A stretch of DNA of 64,000 bases from Haematococcus lacustris (taxonomy: Eukaryota; Chlorophyta; Chlorophyceae; Chlamydomonadales; Haematococcaceae), in NCBI GenBank assembly GCA_030144725.1, contig JASKMD010000030.1:3669896-3733895 (forward strand), written 5' to 3'. Below the pieces are notes generated by a model. It did no database searches and was not told the origin of the DNA. It saw only the letters and a program-made list of their open reading frames with translations. Of the stretch, positions 1 through 11,661 are shown in pieces. A program made the position numbers and the translations under genes. How positions within the stretch are numbered: position 1 is the first letter of the stretch; the number at the start of each line of letters is the position of its first letter.

Positions 1-74
1 CTTGCAGGAGATGCTGGGGCTGCAGGTGAGCCGGAGGGACGGGAGATGCAAGCCGGCGCGAAGGAGGCGGGCAG

Positions 75-202
75 GGCAGGGAGAGGAGGTATGGGGGGCA
101 GCGAGAGGAGGTATGGGGGGCAGGGAGAGGAGGTATGGGGGGCAGGGAGAGGAGGTATGGGGGGCAGGGAGAGGAGGTATGGGGGGCAGGGAGAGGAGGG
201 AG
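75..202. repeat. G-rich minisatellite inside an intron
   Basis: About five tandem copies of a roughly 22-bp unit, GAGAGGAGGTATGGGGGGCA plus two bases. It lies upstream of the last exon of the methyltransferase gene, so it is most simply part of that gene's intron. No coding sense in any frame. Confidence 0.85.
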
Positions 203-585
203 TAATGGCAGGGGGAGGGGGGGTCAAGGGCAGGGGGGTGGAGGGGTCAAAGGCAGGGGGGGGACGGGTTGATGTCAGGGGAAGGGGTGTCCAAAGGCAG
301 GGAGTGCTGGCGGGCAGCAGTGCAGCAGTCAGGGTGCAGTGGTGGGTAGGGTGGGAGGCACTGAGGTGCAGCGAGGGTTGTGGTGGTGGCCTGGGTGTAG
401 TCGCAGTAGAGCCACCAGTGGAAGCAGCCTTGGCAGCCACGCAGGCGCCCAGCCTCCATGAGACAGCCACGCACCATCAAGCCTAGCCAAAGATTGTGCA
501 ACAAACAGAGCGCTGCGAGCAAGGCAGGTACTGTGGCACTAGCTGCGCTACGGCCACTAACTCACAATGCTCTGTCGGCTCGCAG

Positions 586-864
586 GCGGAGCTGCTGGAC
601 GCTGCCAGCGCCTTAGTGCGGCCGGGCGGTGTCCTGGTGTACAGCACGTGCAGCATCGAGGACGACGAGAACGAGCAGCAGAGCACGAGCTTCCTGCAGA
701 GGCACCCGGAATTCGAATTGGAACCCATCACCGCGGACGAGCTCCAGCGTCGCGGTGTGTCGCCGTCCGTTCTTACAAAGACGGGCTGCATCGCTACCCT
801 GCCCCACGTGCACGACGTCGATGGCGCGTTCGCAGTGCGCATGCGCAGAAAGGTTGCCGCCTAG
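586..864 (+). CDS. RsmB/NSUN-type rRNA cytosine-5 methyltransferase, last exon (partial)
   Basis: C-terminal 92 codons of a NOL1/NOP2/Sun family SAM-dependent RNA m5C methyltransferase. The exon begins after a CAG acceptor at 583-585 in phase 0 and ends at TAG 862-864. It opens AELLDAASALVRPGG, followed by VYSTCSI, the strand and cysteine motif typical of the family, then DDENEQQ, FLQRHPEFELEP and the closing DGAFAVRMRR, which matches the C-terminus of plant and bacterial RsmB-like enzymes. These methylate a cytosine of small-subunit rRNA; a plastid location is likely from the plant relatives but the targeting end is outside the window. Everything upstream (1-585) looks like intron. Family call is strong; exact rRNA target is inference. 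Confidence 0.85.
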   Translation, partial: AELLDAASALVRPGGVLVYSTCSIEDDENEQQSTSFLQRHPEFELEPITADELQRRGVSPSVLTKTGCIATLPHVHDVDGAFAVRMRRKVAA

Positions 865-983
865 TCCATGATGAGAGCGTAACCTGTCGCATGAGGCTGA
901 GGGGCACAAGAGGAGGGGAGCACACAGCACGGGGCCTCCACTGAGGACCAGGTCTCTACCGATGACTCTGCTCCACCAGCCCT

Positions 984-1165
984 CTTGTCCCTCACTAGGG
1001 CCTCCATTTGAGCCGGATCAGAAGTCACTAGCAGCCACTAGCAGCCACCAGCAGCCACTAACTAGATCCGACTCAAACAGTGTCATTGGGCTGTGTGCAA
1101 TAAACCCAGTGCACATGGCACATGAGCCGCCTACCACCTACACTATTGCCTGACCCGAGGGCTAT
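984..1165 (-). repeat. Inverted copy of Fanzor element 3' end
   Basis: Two blocks match the 3' flank of the Fanzor at 14.1-15.2 kb in reverse complement. Block 984-1019 (TTGTCCCTCACTAGGGCCTC and on) pairs with 15369-15411, and block 1127-1165 (GCCTACCACCTACA, TTGCCTGAC, GAGGGCTAT) pairs with 15291-15331. The spacer is about 107 bases here and about 38 there, with short CACTAGCAGC-type repeats filling it. It is therefore a remnant or relative of the same mobile element, lying antisense in the 3' UTR region of the methyltransferase gene. Confidence 0.7.
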
Positions 1166-1167
1166 GA

Positions 1168-1172
1168 TGTAA
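1168..1172 (+). other. TGTAA poly(A) signal
   Basis: TGTAA is the usual chlorophyte polyadenylation signal. It sits 304 bases after the methyltransferase stop and inside the inverted copy of the Fanzor 3' end, so a transposon remnant may supply the 3' end of this gene. Confidence 0.4.
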
Positions 1173-1527
1173 AGTTGGCATGACAAAACATGCAGCTACT
1201 GCAGTCATGCCCCGTTCCCTGACGCATGGGCCTTCAGCCGTGAGGACACACGGCTGCCCTCCCCCTCCAGGGCATTGTGACTTCTCGATCTGGTGCTGAG
1301 TTGCAGCGGACCCCAGGTGCCTGTTTCAGTGCCCTGACGAGGCCATGCTCTGCAGCTGGCAGGCTAGTGCAGGCTGGCATGCATGCAGGCTAGTGCAGGT
1401 CAGTCCTCACTGTGGGCGCTTGGATGAGGGCGTAAGCAAATGTGAAGCTCTCCGACCACTATCCACGGTTACACAAGCCGCGCAGGCCTTGTTACGCAGT
1501 CAACGACACTGAGGGAAGGGCTGCAGA

Positions 1528-3105
1528 TCAGGATGTCCCAACATGGGGTTGGTAATCTTCATGCAAGTACTTGCTACAAAGTGAACCGATTGCGATAGCG
1601 TTTGTTGCATTGGCACCTGCAAATTACTCCGCATCTACTGGCAAGCGGCGCGTTAATCCTTGCATCAGAGTCCATGCCGGCGCAAGCGAGCGCGGACACA
1701 CCTCAGCTGCTCACTATCGATTGGTCTAGTGGTGAGTAGAGGCACCAATGAGCGAACTGCGCTTGGCATCCAGCCGGAAGTACAATCACAGCACAGCCCG
1801 CCAGGCTCGCTCCGCGAGCCTTTTGTTGGTGCAGGCGGTGTTGGAGGGCCATCGCTGGGCATGTGATGTAGCGACATTGCTGCAAATGCGGGAAATGTGC
1901 GTCTCTCTCTCGCTAGTCACACAGGAAAAGGGACCCTCATTAACAAAATGGCATGTTGTGAGCTGACCACTGTGACTTTCCAGTTTTTCGCTACATAACT
2001 CTGTTCCTTACTCAACGCCACAACTGCTGGAGAAGAAAGCATGGCAATTAGTTGATCAGGCCTGCTTGAAATGACATTGGCGTGACCCGACTTTGCCTTG
2101 CAGGAATGATTAGCCCATCCGACCCTGCCCATTGCAGCCCCCCCCCCCTCCCCAGCCCAGCATCGCCTTCCTACCTCCGCTCACCCCCTCCCAACCCCAG
2201 CCCGGCCCTCCAACCCCCCCTCCCACCCCCTCCCACCCCCTCCCAGCCCCCTCACTGCCCTCCCACCCCTGCCACCCCCTCCCAACCTCAGCCCCGCACT
2301 CCACCCCCCCTCCCACCCCCTCCCAGCCCCCTCACTGCCCTCCCACCCCTGCTACCCCCTCCCAATCCCAGCCCCCCCCTCCACCCACCTCCCCCTCCCT
2401 CCTTGTCCCGCCCTTAGCAGGCAGCTGGTGCTGGTGCTGCCCCTGACCTGCCCCCCCCTCCTGCTGCACCCCCCTGGCAGCAGCAGGCAGCTGGTGCTGG
2501 TGCTGCCCCTGGGCTGCCCACCCCTCCAGCTGAGCAGCAGGGGTCAGGGGTCAGGGCGGAGCTGGACACCAGCTCGACACGCAAGCGGAGGGCGGGCGGG
2601 AGGGACCGGACCCAACAAGTCGAGCAAGGTGACGTAGCAATGGCCTACACACCTTGAGTGGCCTTACCGAGTGGCCAGGTAGTAGGTACTACTCACGAAG
2701 CGGTCAAGCAATGCAGCAGCGTTGTATACTTCCGAGCATGGGTGGAGGGGCGTCGTTACATCGGTTTGACGTGCCATGTGCATTGTTTTGACTGCGGCGA
2801 CTGTCCCTGACTGTTTGCAGAGGCTACTGGGCCACGTCGGTCGCGGCGGTCGGTCGCGGCGAGGCCCGCATGAGCAAAACTGGCATGCATTTGAATGTCA
2901 AGATTTGAGCCGCCTTAGCACTCAGCACACTGCACAATATTTAATGTTACAAGCTGCACCGCATAGCTGACAGAGTCCTCTATCCAGGGATGTGCGAATC
3001 ATAAATAGAAACCACGTGGCTGAGACGCGGCGTCGTTTTGATTACCGGGGGTCGGTTTCCGATCATTTCCAGCCATTTTTTGAAAGTTGGGGTCGCCTGA
3101 CTGCA
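1528..3105 (+). repeat. Dispersed repeat, copy 1 (internally deleted)
   Basis: Near-identical to 15920-18484. Shared parts are 1528 to about 2420 (matching 15920-16887), about 2417-2632 (matching about 17900-18118, including two units of a 66-bp GCTGGTGCTGCCCC minisatellite) and about 2745-3105 (matching 18121-18484). The coding middle of copy 2 is absent here, apparently deleted between short CTTAGCA matches. About 112 bases at 2633-2744 occur only here. Similarity stops sharply at 3105. No transposase seen; probably a non-autonomous mobile element or a duplicated gene fragment. Confidence 0.8.
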
Positions 3106-3279
3106 GACGGTCATGGGAGATACATGCACCGGGCCAGCAAGGTCAAAGAGGGAGCATCAGGCAGCGCCAGCATCAGCATTTACGCTCACGATTTCACAGG
3201 AGCTGAAAGGCCATCGGGATCAGACGTTGCATGTCAGGGGCGACCCTGTCGGCTTCCCTCCATGAGGTATTCTGTAGAA

Positions 3280-4276
3280 ATGACAGGCGCGGCTCGCGAG
3301 CGGCTGGAGGTTCCTACGACTACCTCCTTGGGTACGTTCTTTGAGGTACAAAATACGCCGGCGATGCACATTAACCGCGCACGTGTGCCAATGGGTTGCA
3401 GAACGGAAGCTCGATGTGACGTCGCCCCGGTTCCCTAGCGACAAGCCGCAGATTGGTCCAATTTCACGCAGTTCAGGTGCCAACTTGTGCGCTGTTTCGC
3501 TGCTCCAATGCTCGCTGGGAGTTGTGTGCACCCTCATCTTGCCTGTGGTGCAGTCCTTGACCAAGTCCGCAAGTTCATCCCCAGTCTGCAAGCAGCAAAC
3601 AAAGCGTTGGAGCGAGAGCTGGAGGTCAGTCCCTGGGAGGGGATCAGGGATGAGGGATGGAGGGGGGCAAAGCCAGCATTCTTGGCCCAGCGGAGCCTGA
3701 TGTGGATGACACCTCATCCTCAACACTTGCTCCTGTGCTGTCCTGAGCCTGGCTGTCAGGTACGGCCGGCATCAGACCTAGACATTGAACATGTGGATGA
3801 CGACGGGGCTCACATAGAGATGGTGAGTGTTGGGGAAGCTGTACACATAGCGTACCACTGTGGAAACATGTGGGTGGGGGCTCCTCGTCACCTGCTCGCT
3901 GCTGCTGCACTTAGCAAGTGACCCACCGTCTCAGTGGCTTGCCAAGCCACCCTGTGTGCAGGACTTGGCTTGTGGGGTATTTGATCTGAAGGACGAGCAA
4001 GCCGTTGCCGCTGCGGAACAAGCAATGGCAAGGGCTAAAACAGAAGTAGCGCAGTCTAGCAGCAGCTGCAGCAGCAGCAGCAGCGACAACAGCAGCTGCA
4101 ACACAGATGGAGATGGAGATGATGCTCGTGGCATGGGCTCTGCCTCTGAGAGGGCAGGAGGCAGTCAGGAAGGGACCTCAGGCAGTGTGAGGAGAAGAGA
4201 CGGGCGCCAGAGTAGACGCAAAGGTGCTAAGCAAAAAGCAGCCAAGATCACTGTGGTTGGGGACGCCGACAACTAG
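3280..4276 (+). CDS. NOPCHAP1-like protein (DUF4598), box C/D snoRNP assembly
   Basis: Four coding exons, 3280-3331, 3554-3624, 3760-3822 and 3962-4276, all GT-AG and in consistent phase, give a 166-residue protein; human NOPCHAP1 is about 185. The core reads SLVLDQVRKFIPSLQAAN, then a DLDIEHVDDD stretch and HIEMDLACGVFDLKDE, which parallels VLDRLQSFLPQM and the VIQMDVALFEMN segment of human NOPCHAP1. The tail is Ser-rich then basic (RRRDGRQSRRKGAKQK), fitting a nucleolar protein. In animals the family links NOP58 to the R2TP complex during snoRNP assembly; that role here is inferred. Start is the first ATG giving the correct phase; an upstream start is possible. Gene converges on the phosphatidylglycerophosphate synthase gene. 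Confidence 0.75.
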
Positions 4277-4622
4277 TCACATTGCGTGACATTGCTATTG
4301 TACACAGTCCCTGGAATGTTGCATGTATAGTTTGCGTATTGTTCGTAGCATGGTGTCTCCATCGAGATCCGTGAAAAACTATCTAGTCAGAGAATGTCTA
4401 CAAACTGTTCAGCACTGTCTCTCACACTCTTCCGTTTACGCATTTCTCAACGTGCTGCCCACATTCGTTTGTTCTCGGCAATGCGCTACACCAACGTTTA
4501 TCGTACTGCCCAAGACGCGGCGAAACGACGTCGCCACTACAGAACTCGCTCGACCTTGTCAGACCACAGCTGTCATCAAACGCCAAGCCATCCATCGCAA
4601 CGGCGCTGTCCATGAATACACC
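4277..4622. other. Convergent intergenic stretch
   Basis: About 345 bases between the stop codons of two convergent genes. It must hold both 3' ends. I see no gene and no clear TGTAA on either strand close to the stops. Confidence 0.6.
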
Positions 4623-6315
4623 CTACACCATGAACCGCCACAGCGCCCGGGAATAGGCGACCAACGAGTGAGCTGTGAGGTATGTGGCGACCACCAGCAA
4701 GCCCGCCCCCAGCGACACGCCATACACGGCGAAGCTACTTGTGCCACCGTCGCGCGTTGCTAGTAGCAACGTGAGCGACGCCATCTGCACGAGCAGCAGC
4801 CATCGTCGCGCAATGTCGTCTCGCAGCGGCATTCAATACTTGGGCAAGCAGGAGGGTGACAGCCACCGACATCAGCGCTTACCTGAGTCGCTGTCTTCCA
4901 CTTTCCCAGGCTGTTGACGGCTACGGCGTTGCGTGCCTCGCCCCCCATCCCAGCAGCCCACTCCCGTAAAGCAGACATGCTGATTTCCCGCCCCAAAATG
5001 ACTGCAACCACCGTTGATGAGCAGCAGCAGCAGCACAAGGTCCACAGCAGGAGGGTCCTCAGTAATGGCAGCAGTGAAGTGAAGGTGGTCTGACTGGGCG
5101 CCTTGTCCTGAGGCAGTGCAGCAACTGAGTTGAGACTCCACCTGGTGAACAGCCAGACATGCACACAGGCCCCCTCCAGACCACTAGGACCCTTCCCAAA
5201 GGTGGTGAATAGAGGGGACACGAGCTGTCACATCTTGCTGTGGTTGCTGGCCTGGCCCCCCGCCCCCCTTCTCGCCTGGTCTGCCCCCCCCGCTGCTGGC
5301 CTGCTCCCCCCCCCGGGCTTCTGGCCTGGCCTGCCCCCTGCTGCTGTCCCGGCCTCCCCCCTGCTGGCGCTTACCCAAGGTGCACACAGGCAGCAGCCAG
5401 TGGTTGCCCGCCAGGGGCCCTGCGGTCAGCGGCTGCGTGCTCAGCAGCACCAGCACTGCCGCCACCATCAGCTTGTCAGCCACCGGGTCCAGGAAGGCGC
5501 CAAACTCCGAGGATGCATTCTGTACAGCCAAGCGCCACACACACTGCTGGGCTGCACCCTCAAGCCACCCAGCTCCATGCGAGGTTCACTCACAGCCTGC
5601 ACCTGACCTGCCCATCTGCAAGGCACCTGGCTCAGGAGCTCGCTTCACTCCCAACAACCATTCAGATATATATACAGTGACTGCATAGAGCAGGGCTAGG
5701 GTGTAGGCCCATCAGCCTTTACTCCTGTACGCCCTCATGCCTCAGCCCCTGGGGTTCATGCTGGCAGTCCCAGGTGCAGTCAGAAGTGGGAGGTGGGAGC
5801 AAGGGCTGCTGACCACTGGCTGCAGCCCCTGAGCTGGGTTGGGCCAGCGCACAGCTCCAGCCTGCCTGGCCTCAGCAGCCTTCTTGCCTGATCTGGCTAG
5901 CCTGATCTGGGTGTGATCGTTCAGCAGCCCTGGGCCTCACCAGCTTGCGTGCCAGGTAGCCGTCCAGCCAGTCGGTGAGGGCTGCCAACACGAACAGCAG
6001 CGTGACGATGGAGGTGGACCAGGGGGAGCTCCAGTACCAGGCTGCAACCCAGTCAGCAGCATGAGGCAGATCAGCGGCTGGCAGCAGATCAGTGTCTAGC
6101 AGCAGATCAACCGGTGAGTAGTGTACAGCAAATGGTGTGTCACCAGCCTTGAATCATATGCCAGGTCAGTCACACATGGTCTCATGGCGCTGGGGCATGG
6201 CCCAGGCAGCGTGGGCTTGGGAGGCTTCACACAGCATGGAGCACCACGCACCTGCCACCACGAAAGGTATCACCACAACTCTGCTGATTGTTAGCAGTGT
6301 GGGTATGGTGAAGGC
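4623..6315 (-). CDS. Phosphatidylglycerophosphate synthase (CDP-alcohol phosphatidyltransferase)
   Basis: Transfers the phosphatidyl group from CDP-diacylglycerol to glycerol-3-phosphate, first committed step to phosphatidylglycerol and cardiolipin. Minus-strand exons 6252-6315, 5941-6041, 5375-5519, 4883-5001 and 4623-4784 join in phase. In order they encode FTIPTLLTISRVVVIPF (first membrane helix), TDWLDGYLARKL joined to NASSEFGAFLDPVADKL, which together form the D-x2-DG-x2-AR...G-x3-D-x3-D catalytic signature, then ILGREISMSALREW, LGKWKTATQM and hydrophobic C-terminal helices ending RALWRFMV. These match the bacterial PgsA and plant PGP1 class. The N-terminal targeting exon is not resolved: a basic, Ser-rich region at 6500-6744 (rc) could be an organelle transit peptide but does not splice in phase in an obvious way. 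Intron 5020-5374 holds a C-rich minisatellite. Confidence 0.9.
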
Positions 6316-6777
6316 CTGGATGCAGCAGCAGCCCAGCAGCATGTCTGGTCCAGGCGCAGGCACTCCACACTCGACCTGGATGACGGTGGTTGCTTGCAAG
6401 TCTGCTGACCTACTGTTGCTTGGCGTGCTGGGGCTGATGGCCTGCTCGGCAACAGCTCTTGGCTCTCATTGTGTGAGCTGCCAGCGGCTTCACACATGAG
6501 CCTGTTACAGTTTAGGCCGTGTAAACCGGGAGGCCAGGCATGTTGGCGAAGCGCACTGCTGGGATGCGTTGCTATGCAAGCCGTCAGCGGAAGCGGGAAG
6601 TGCTGCTGAGCTGCTGTGTGTCGCTGCAATCGATGTGCACATGTGCATGGAAGCAGAGCGGACGTTAGCGGCTGCAATTGCATCCACGGGCGCCTTCTCC
6701 ACATCGTTGTCTGCACACGCATGGCGCCGAACAAAAACAAACATTGATAACCTAGGATGCGGACTGTAGAAGGTCAC

Positions 6778-7843
6778 CCTCTATTATAACCCTCTACCCT
6801 CTACTATAGTTACATCGACGAGATGCACGACCCATTGTACCAAGAACTTAATGATGTAGGTACACTGAACACTACCAAGTTACTGGCAAAGAAAGGGAGA
6901 TGGCCCACAATCGCTGGACTCCGCTGAAGACTGAGCCCTGGACTTCCTCGCGGCCCATGTTTTAGAGCTGTGTAGTCTACACTGTAGAGCTAACCCCAAG
7001 TATGTTGTTGGAGTACACGAGTACCAGACGTTGACGAGTACACAAGGTCCCCCCGGCCATTGAAGTGCATGTTGAGCTGTGAAAGATAGCTACTGCATGT
7101 AAAAGGCTCCATGTCCGCAACACCATATGAATCATGACTTCAGGTCGGCAATAATGACCCTACCCCATCTCTGACCAAGTACCTGGTTTAAACCAGCTAG
7201 GTTGATCACTGCATTAGCAAGCTAAGGAAGGAAGGAAGGAGCCAATATGGACCCCCAGGGAGCCCCACCATGCACGACTGTCTGGTCCAACCTTGAAGTC
7301 GACAGATCAAACACCAGAAGAATGCATGCTACACTCTGATTTCACAGGGCTGAAAAGCACCTATGGTTCTATGTCTCTAGGTGTTGAGGGGGAAAGCACC
7401 CGTCAGCAGCTCATGGCCAGGATGCTCGAGGCACATGCATGACAATGCACATGTGTATGCCTCTAAATGAAAGGTGTGTAGTACTGTACACAATGGGTGC
7501 ATTTCTTTACCACAGTGGAACAGGTGCAGCTGCCTTGTATGCAGTCAGCCAACACCATGGTCGTGATGCACATGAGCAACGACAATGTGCCGCTCACAAC
7601 AGCATCAGCAGCATGCCAGTGCTGACGCGCATGCAGTTCACTCACAGCACCTCTAGGCAGGCAAGCGCAATTGCGATTGTGCTCATTCCAACTAATGCAC
7701 AAGCCTGTGGTGTAGGTGTCTGCAATGTCAGAAAACTGTGTGTACTTGGAAGGAGTGCTGATGTGGATCCCTTGCCCCACCCACCCACCCCACCCCATCC
7801 ACCCCACCCACCCACCCAGAGCAGCCTTCCATGCTCATTTATC
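6778..7843. other. Gene-free stretch
   Basis: No convincing exon on either strand. Contains a short CTCTACCCTCTA repeat near 6780-6810, a GAAGGAAGGAAGGA run near 7227 and an ACCCACCC-rich run at 7775-7818. Probably the 5' region of the phosphatidylglycerophosphate synthase gene and the 3' region of the MYB gene. Confidence 0.55.
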
Positions 7844-10800
7844 TCAATGGGAAGATTGCAATGCCAACGGCCATAGGCCTTGGGAGCTCAATGGTGACAT
7901 GAGGTACTGGGCTGCATCTTGTGGGATGGCCCCAGTGAGTGGGGTGGACATTGGGAGAAACTCAGCCACTACTTGGGCAAAGTCAGGACTGACGCGAGCT
8001 GAGTGCTCCCCTATGAGGGCTGCTGAGGAAGGTGAGCTACTCAGGCTCTGCTTTTGGCAGCCCAGGGGGGTGCAGAGTGGGCTGGGAAGGGTCCGAGCCA
8101 AGGTTGCCCCCTGCACCTGTGCGCTGGCCAGAGTGGCACACTGTGAGACGTCGAAAGCTCCGGTGAGGTCTACATGGCATTTTACTGCCCCAGCATGCTG
8201 CTGCCAGTAAGGGGTGCAACTGCCAGCCTTGTCCGTCCCAGCTTCCTCCACGTTGCACCCTGTTGAGCTATGCGTGCGTTGGTGGCCTTCATCGCACCCT
8301 TGCAAGACTGGCCCCTGCCTCTCAGCTGAGCCAGCAGCTGTTGACGTGACCCAAGCAGCGTCGGGAGCAAACTCGCTGAGCACTTGTTGTGTCATACCCC
8401 TGTCATCATCATGGTCACCTGCAAGCACGATAGGCAGGAAGGAGCACTAAACTACCTCCTACAGCCAACTTCTGACTTCAACGATTGCTGCTGCGAGGAA
8501 GCAGCAACAGGAGCTATACCAACCCCTTACAGCTGCCAAACTGCCTGGGCCTCAGGGTGGAGCTTACCCAGGTAGGCTGCTGGCCATGGATTGCAGGAAG
8601 GGATTGGATGGGGCACATGATTCGAGAGAGTGCCAGCTCCAGCCTGAGCCATGCCATGCCCCCTCCAGGAGGTGCTGGGCGGGAAGCCGGATGGCTGACA
8701 GCTGTGGTCGTACTCAAACGACGAAGCAAACACCAAGGCCTCCCTGCCAGCAGCTGGGCCCATACTGCAGTTTGATATGCTGGCAGAGATCTGGACCCCC
8801 AAAGAGCTGTCGAAACGGCCTGTGTGGCAGGCTGGACTGTCCACCCAGGATCTTGGCAGCTCCCCCCTCACATGCCCGAATGTCATAGCTGGCTGCATGT
8901 CTGCCAGGGCCGCTGACTCAGGGCGGAGGTTCAGCCCGAAAGGCTGAGACCCAAGCTGAGCCTGCTGCCAGGTTTCCGATCTGAGCAGCTGCTGCTGCTG
9001 CTCTACCTGCAACCACTGCTCGTGCAGCTGCAGCATCTCTTGCCGCAGGAAGTGCTGTTGCTGATGTTCTGCAAACGAAGCCTGCTGAGGCGGCCAGCTT
9101 GCTGGCATCGGGAGAGCAAAGTCAAGCGAGTCAGCTGAGCAACGAGCTGTGAGGCGCTGCCTGGTCAGGTCAAGAGGCAGCATGCCACCAGGGGCTGTGG
9201 TGCTGTGGTGTTGTGATGGCACAGACTCGTAGATTGCTTCATGTAGAGGAGGCGGGCACAGTGACTGGCGGACTAGCTGCTGGTGTGTGATGCCTGCAGG
9301 TTCAGCGCCTCCGTCGCTGTAGCTGCTCTTGGCCCGCTGCAGCGGCACGGCTGAAGGGGGAGAACCAGGTGGAAGAGAGGCTGCGGTGGCAGCAGCAGCG
9401 ACTGCTGCACGGGCCGTTGCACTGCGCAAGGGCACAGCCTGGAGCTCTGCCTTCTGAAGGGCAGCGTGCTCGTGGGCACCCTGACCGACAGTGAAGTAGT
9501 CCTCTGGAACTACAAAGGAGGCTGATGTGGGCAGGGCTCCGTGACAGTCGCGCACCATCATGTCATACCTGCAATGGAAGCACATCAGTGGCTGGGTGCA
9601 CACCAATGACCATGAGCATAGTGATGGTATCAATTCAGGCTATATGTTGTGCACACACAACTGCACTAAAAGAGCCATGCGCTGCGCTTGGATTTTGGGC
9701 ATGCTGTAATTGTTAGACAAAGATCACACAGGACGCCACAGCCAGTCAGCCAGACATGGAGGCTATGTCCTACCCAAAGGGCTACACAGCTACCATATGC
9801 TACACTGGGCCTGGAGCCAGTGACGTGATAGGGTAGTATGAATCATTACAGCCCAGGAAAACTCAGAGCAGCCATGTGAAGCACCTGGTTAAGGCCATGC
9901 ACAGTCAGAAACATGGCTGAATCGAGACTGTGCTCAATACCGTGTGTCACAGAGAGCAATTGGCGCAAGCTAATGCTCTGCATGCCTATGCGTGATTGCT
10001 GCTGTGGGAATTACTTGAAGCGCAACAGCACTCCACTGCGTTCTTATATGTGCCATACCCATAATGTACCAGCTAATGTTTGCTGATGTCCACGTGAGGC
10101 AGTAATGTGGGGATCAGTATCTGCAGGGTCAGGGGCACAATTGGTGAGGCTGAAGGTCTATGAGCACTTACTTCTGAAGTGCTTCACTTAGAAGCTGTGC
10201 ACTAGGAGCAGCATCTGCGAGGCCCACGTACACCGCAAGAAACGTGAAATTCTTGGAATTGGGCTTGGCCCGCATAGAGGCATACCTGCATTTGTACATC
10301 AGTGACAAGCGTGGTAAGCAATGCAAAGAGCAGCTTCAACCCCTTTGCCTTCTCAGTTACTTACCAATGGTTCTTGATGGTGTTCTCTGCTCGCCGAGGA
10401 AGGTACTTTGCAATAGCATTCCACCTGTAAGCATTGTGCCAGGGATATGGTGGAGCATGCAGCCTGTTTATGCTGCTTCATTCCATAGAGATATCTCAAT
10501 GCATTATAACACAAGCTGCTTAGGAGCACTGGTCAGCCAATGTAAGTCGCGAGAGTGAACCTTGCAGGCCATGCAGGTTCTGTTGTGTCGAGTTATGAAA
10601 GGTCTCAGTCAGCCAGGTCTCCTTACTTGTTTCCTAGCTGGCTGTGGGCAAGAGCCAGAACATACTCCTCTTGGGCGCTCCAAGGACCTTTGCTGATGTC
10701 TGGGCGCAAATCATTTCTGCACAGTATACAAGAGTGGAGTGGGTGGGACTACTCCTTGAGCACTCGGAAGGGTCATTGTGTAGTGCTAGTGTTGGGGTCA

Positions 10801-11343
10801 ATTGTGCACATGTCCGACACAGACGGCTGCATCACTCGTTGGGCTTGTATGCTAGCCTTTGTGGTCGTGTGCTGATAGCCTTTACATAGCCATCAAGCCC
10901 ACCTGAACTTCTCCCTGCGGCAAAACAAGCGAAACCCATCGATAAGAAGAGGTATTAAACAAGCATCGCTTTCGGAGCGCTGTCGTATTCACCTGGCCTG
11001 CTTGGCTGTGCGGCCGCCCAGCCTCGCTGAGATTGCCCCCCAGTCAACGTTTTGGTCATCGCTGTAGCTGCTGGTAGGATTCAACTGAGCCTGCACTAGC
11101 TTCAGCAGATTCTCCTCTTCTGCACTCAGTCAATGGGCCTGGTCAATGCGGTTGCCATCACTGACGAGCATCATCACGGCGGCCATCGCAGCCTTATCCG
11201 TAGCTCTCACCTCCCTTCGACCATGGCCGAGAGGAGCCTTTCTGTTGGTTCACACGGCTTGCCTTCCGCACGCCAGCTCTGCGTGGCTTGAAGGACTCAT
11301 CATCGCTGCTAGACTCATCACTGCTGGGTCTCGCCCTTCCCAT
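7844..11343 (-). CDS. Two-repeat MYB transcription factor
   Basis: Eight exons on the minus strand, 11211-11343, 10993-11119, 10903-10914, 10627-10716, 10365-10424, 10172-10285, 8568-9568 and 7844-8418, keep one frame and give 703 residues. ATG is at 11343. Residues 1-40 are acidic then basic. The first MYB repeat (about 41-92) runs from RPWSKGEEENLLKL through VDWGAISARLGGRTAKQAR. The second (about 94-145) runs RPDISKGPWSAQEEYVLALA, HSQLGNKWNAIAKYLP, RRAENTIKNHW. The regularly spaced tryptophans and the GRTAKQ and NTIKNHW recognition helices are classic DNA-binding features. The last 500 residues are low-complexity, Gln-, Ser- and Pro-rich, as in transcription factors. The 12-nt third exon (EKFR) is the oddest part; removing it breaks the conserved linker. 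Biological role unknown. Confidence 0.85.
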
Positions 11344-11661
11344 AGCGGTCGCTTGTCGCTAGGTTGCTAGCTAGAGTTGTTGACTGACTGACCGACTGTG
11401 GCAGGCTACTAACACTGCAAGCTTTGGGTCGTGGGTGCTGCAGGGACAGTGTCGGTGGCACCACGCCGGGCCCGAAGTAATGTCCAAGGTGTCCAGATGT
11501 CACACTTGGAGACCTGCCGCTTCTATACTCATGCGCGTGACCCTGTGTGGCGCGGGGTGATGCAAGACATCGCAGCTGCTGTTATCACTGCACTGTAATA
11601 TGCCGTGATATATATCGTGACCGTGCCATCACCGCTGCCAGCTGCTAATCGACCAATTCCA

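Noticed and set aside
2082..2417. Pro-rich frames over CCCCCTCCCA tracts, and their copies at 16474-16950
   Set aside because: Low-complexity C-rich tract in the dispersed repeat; no conserved residues.
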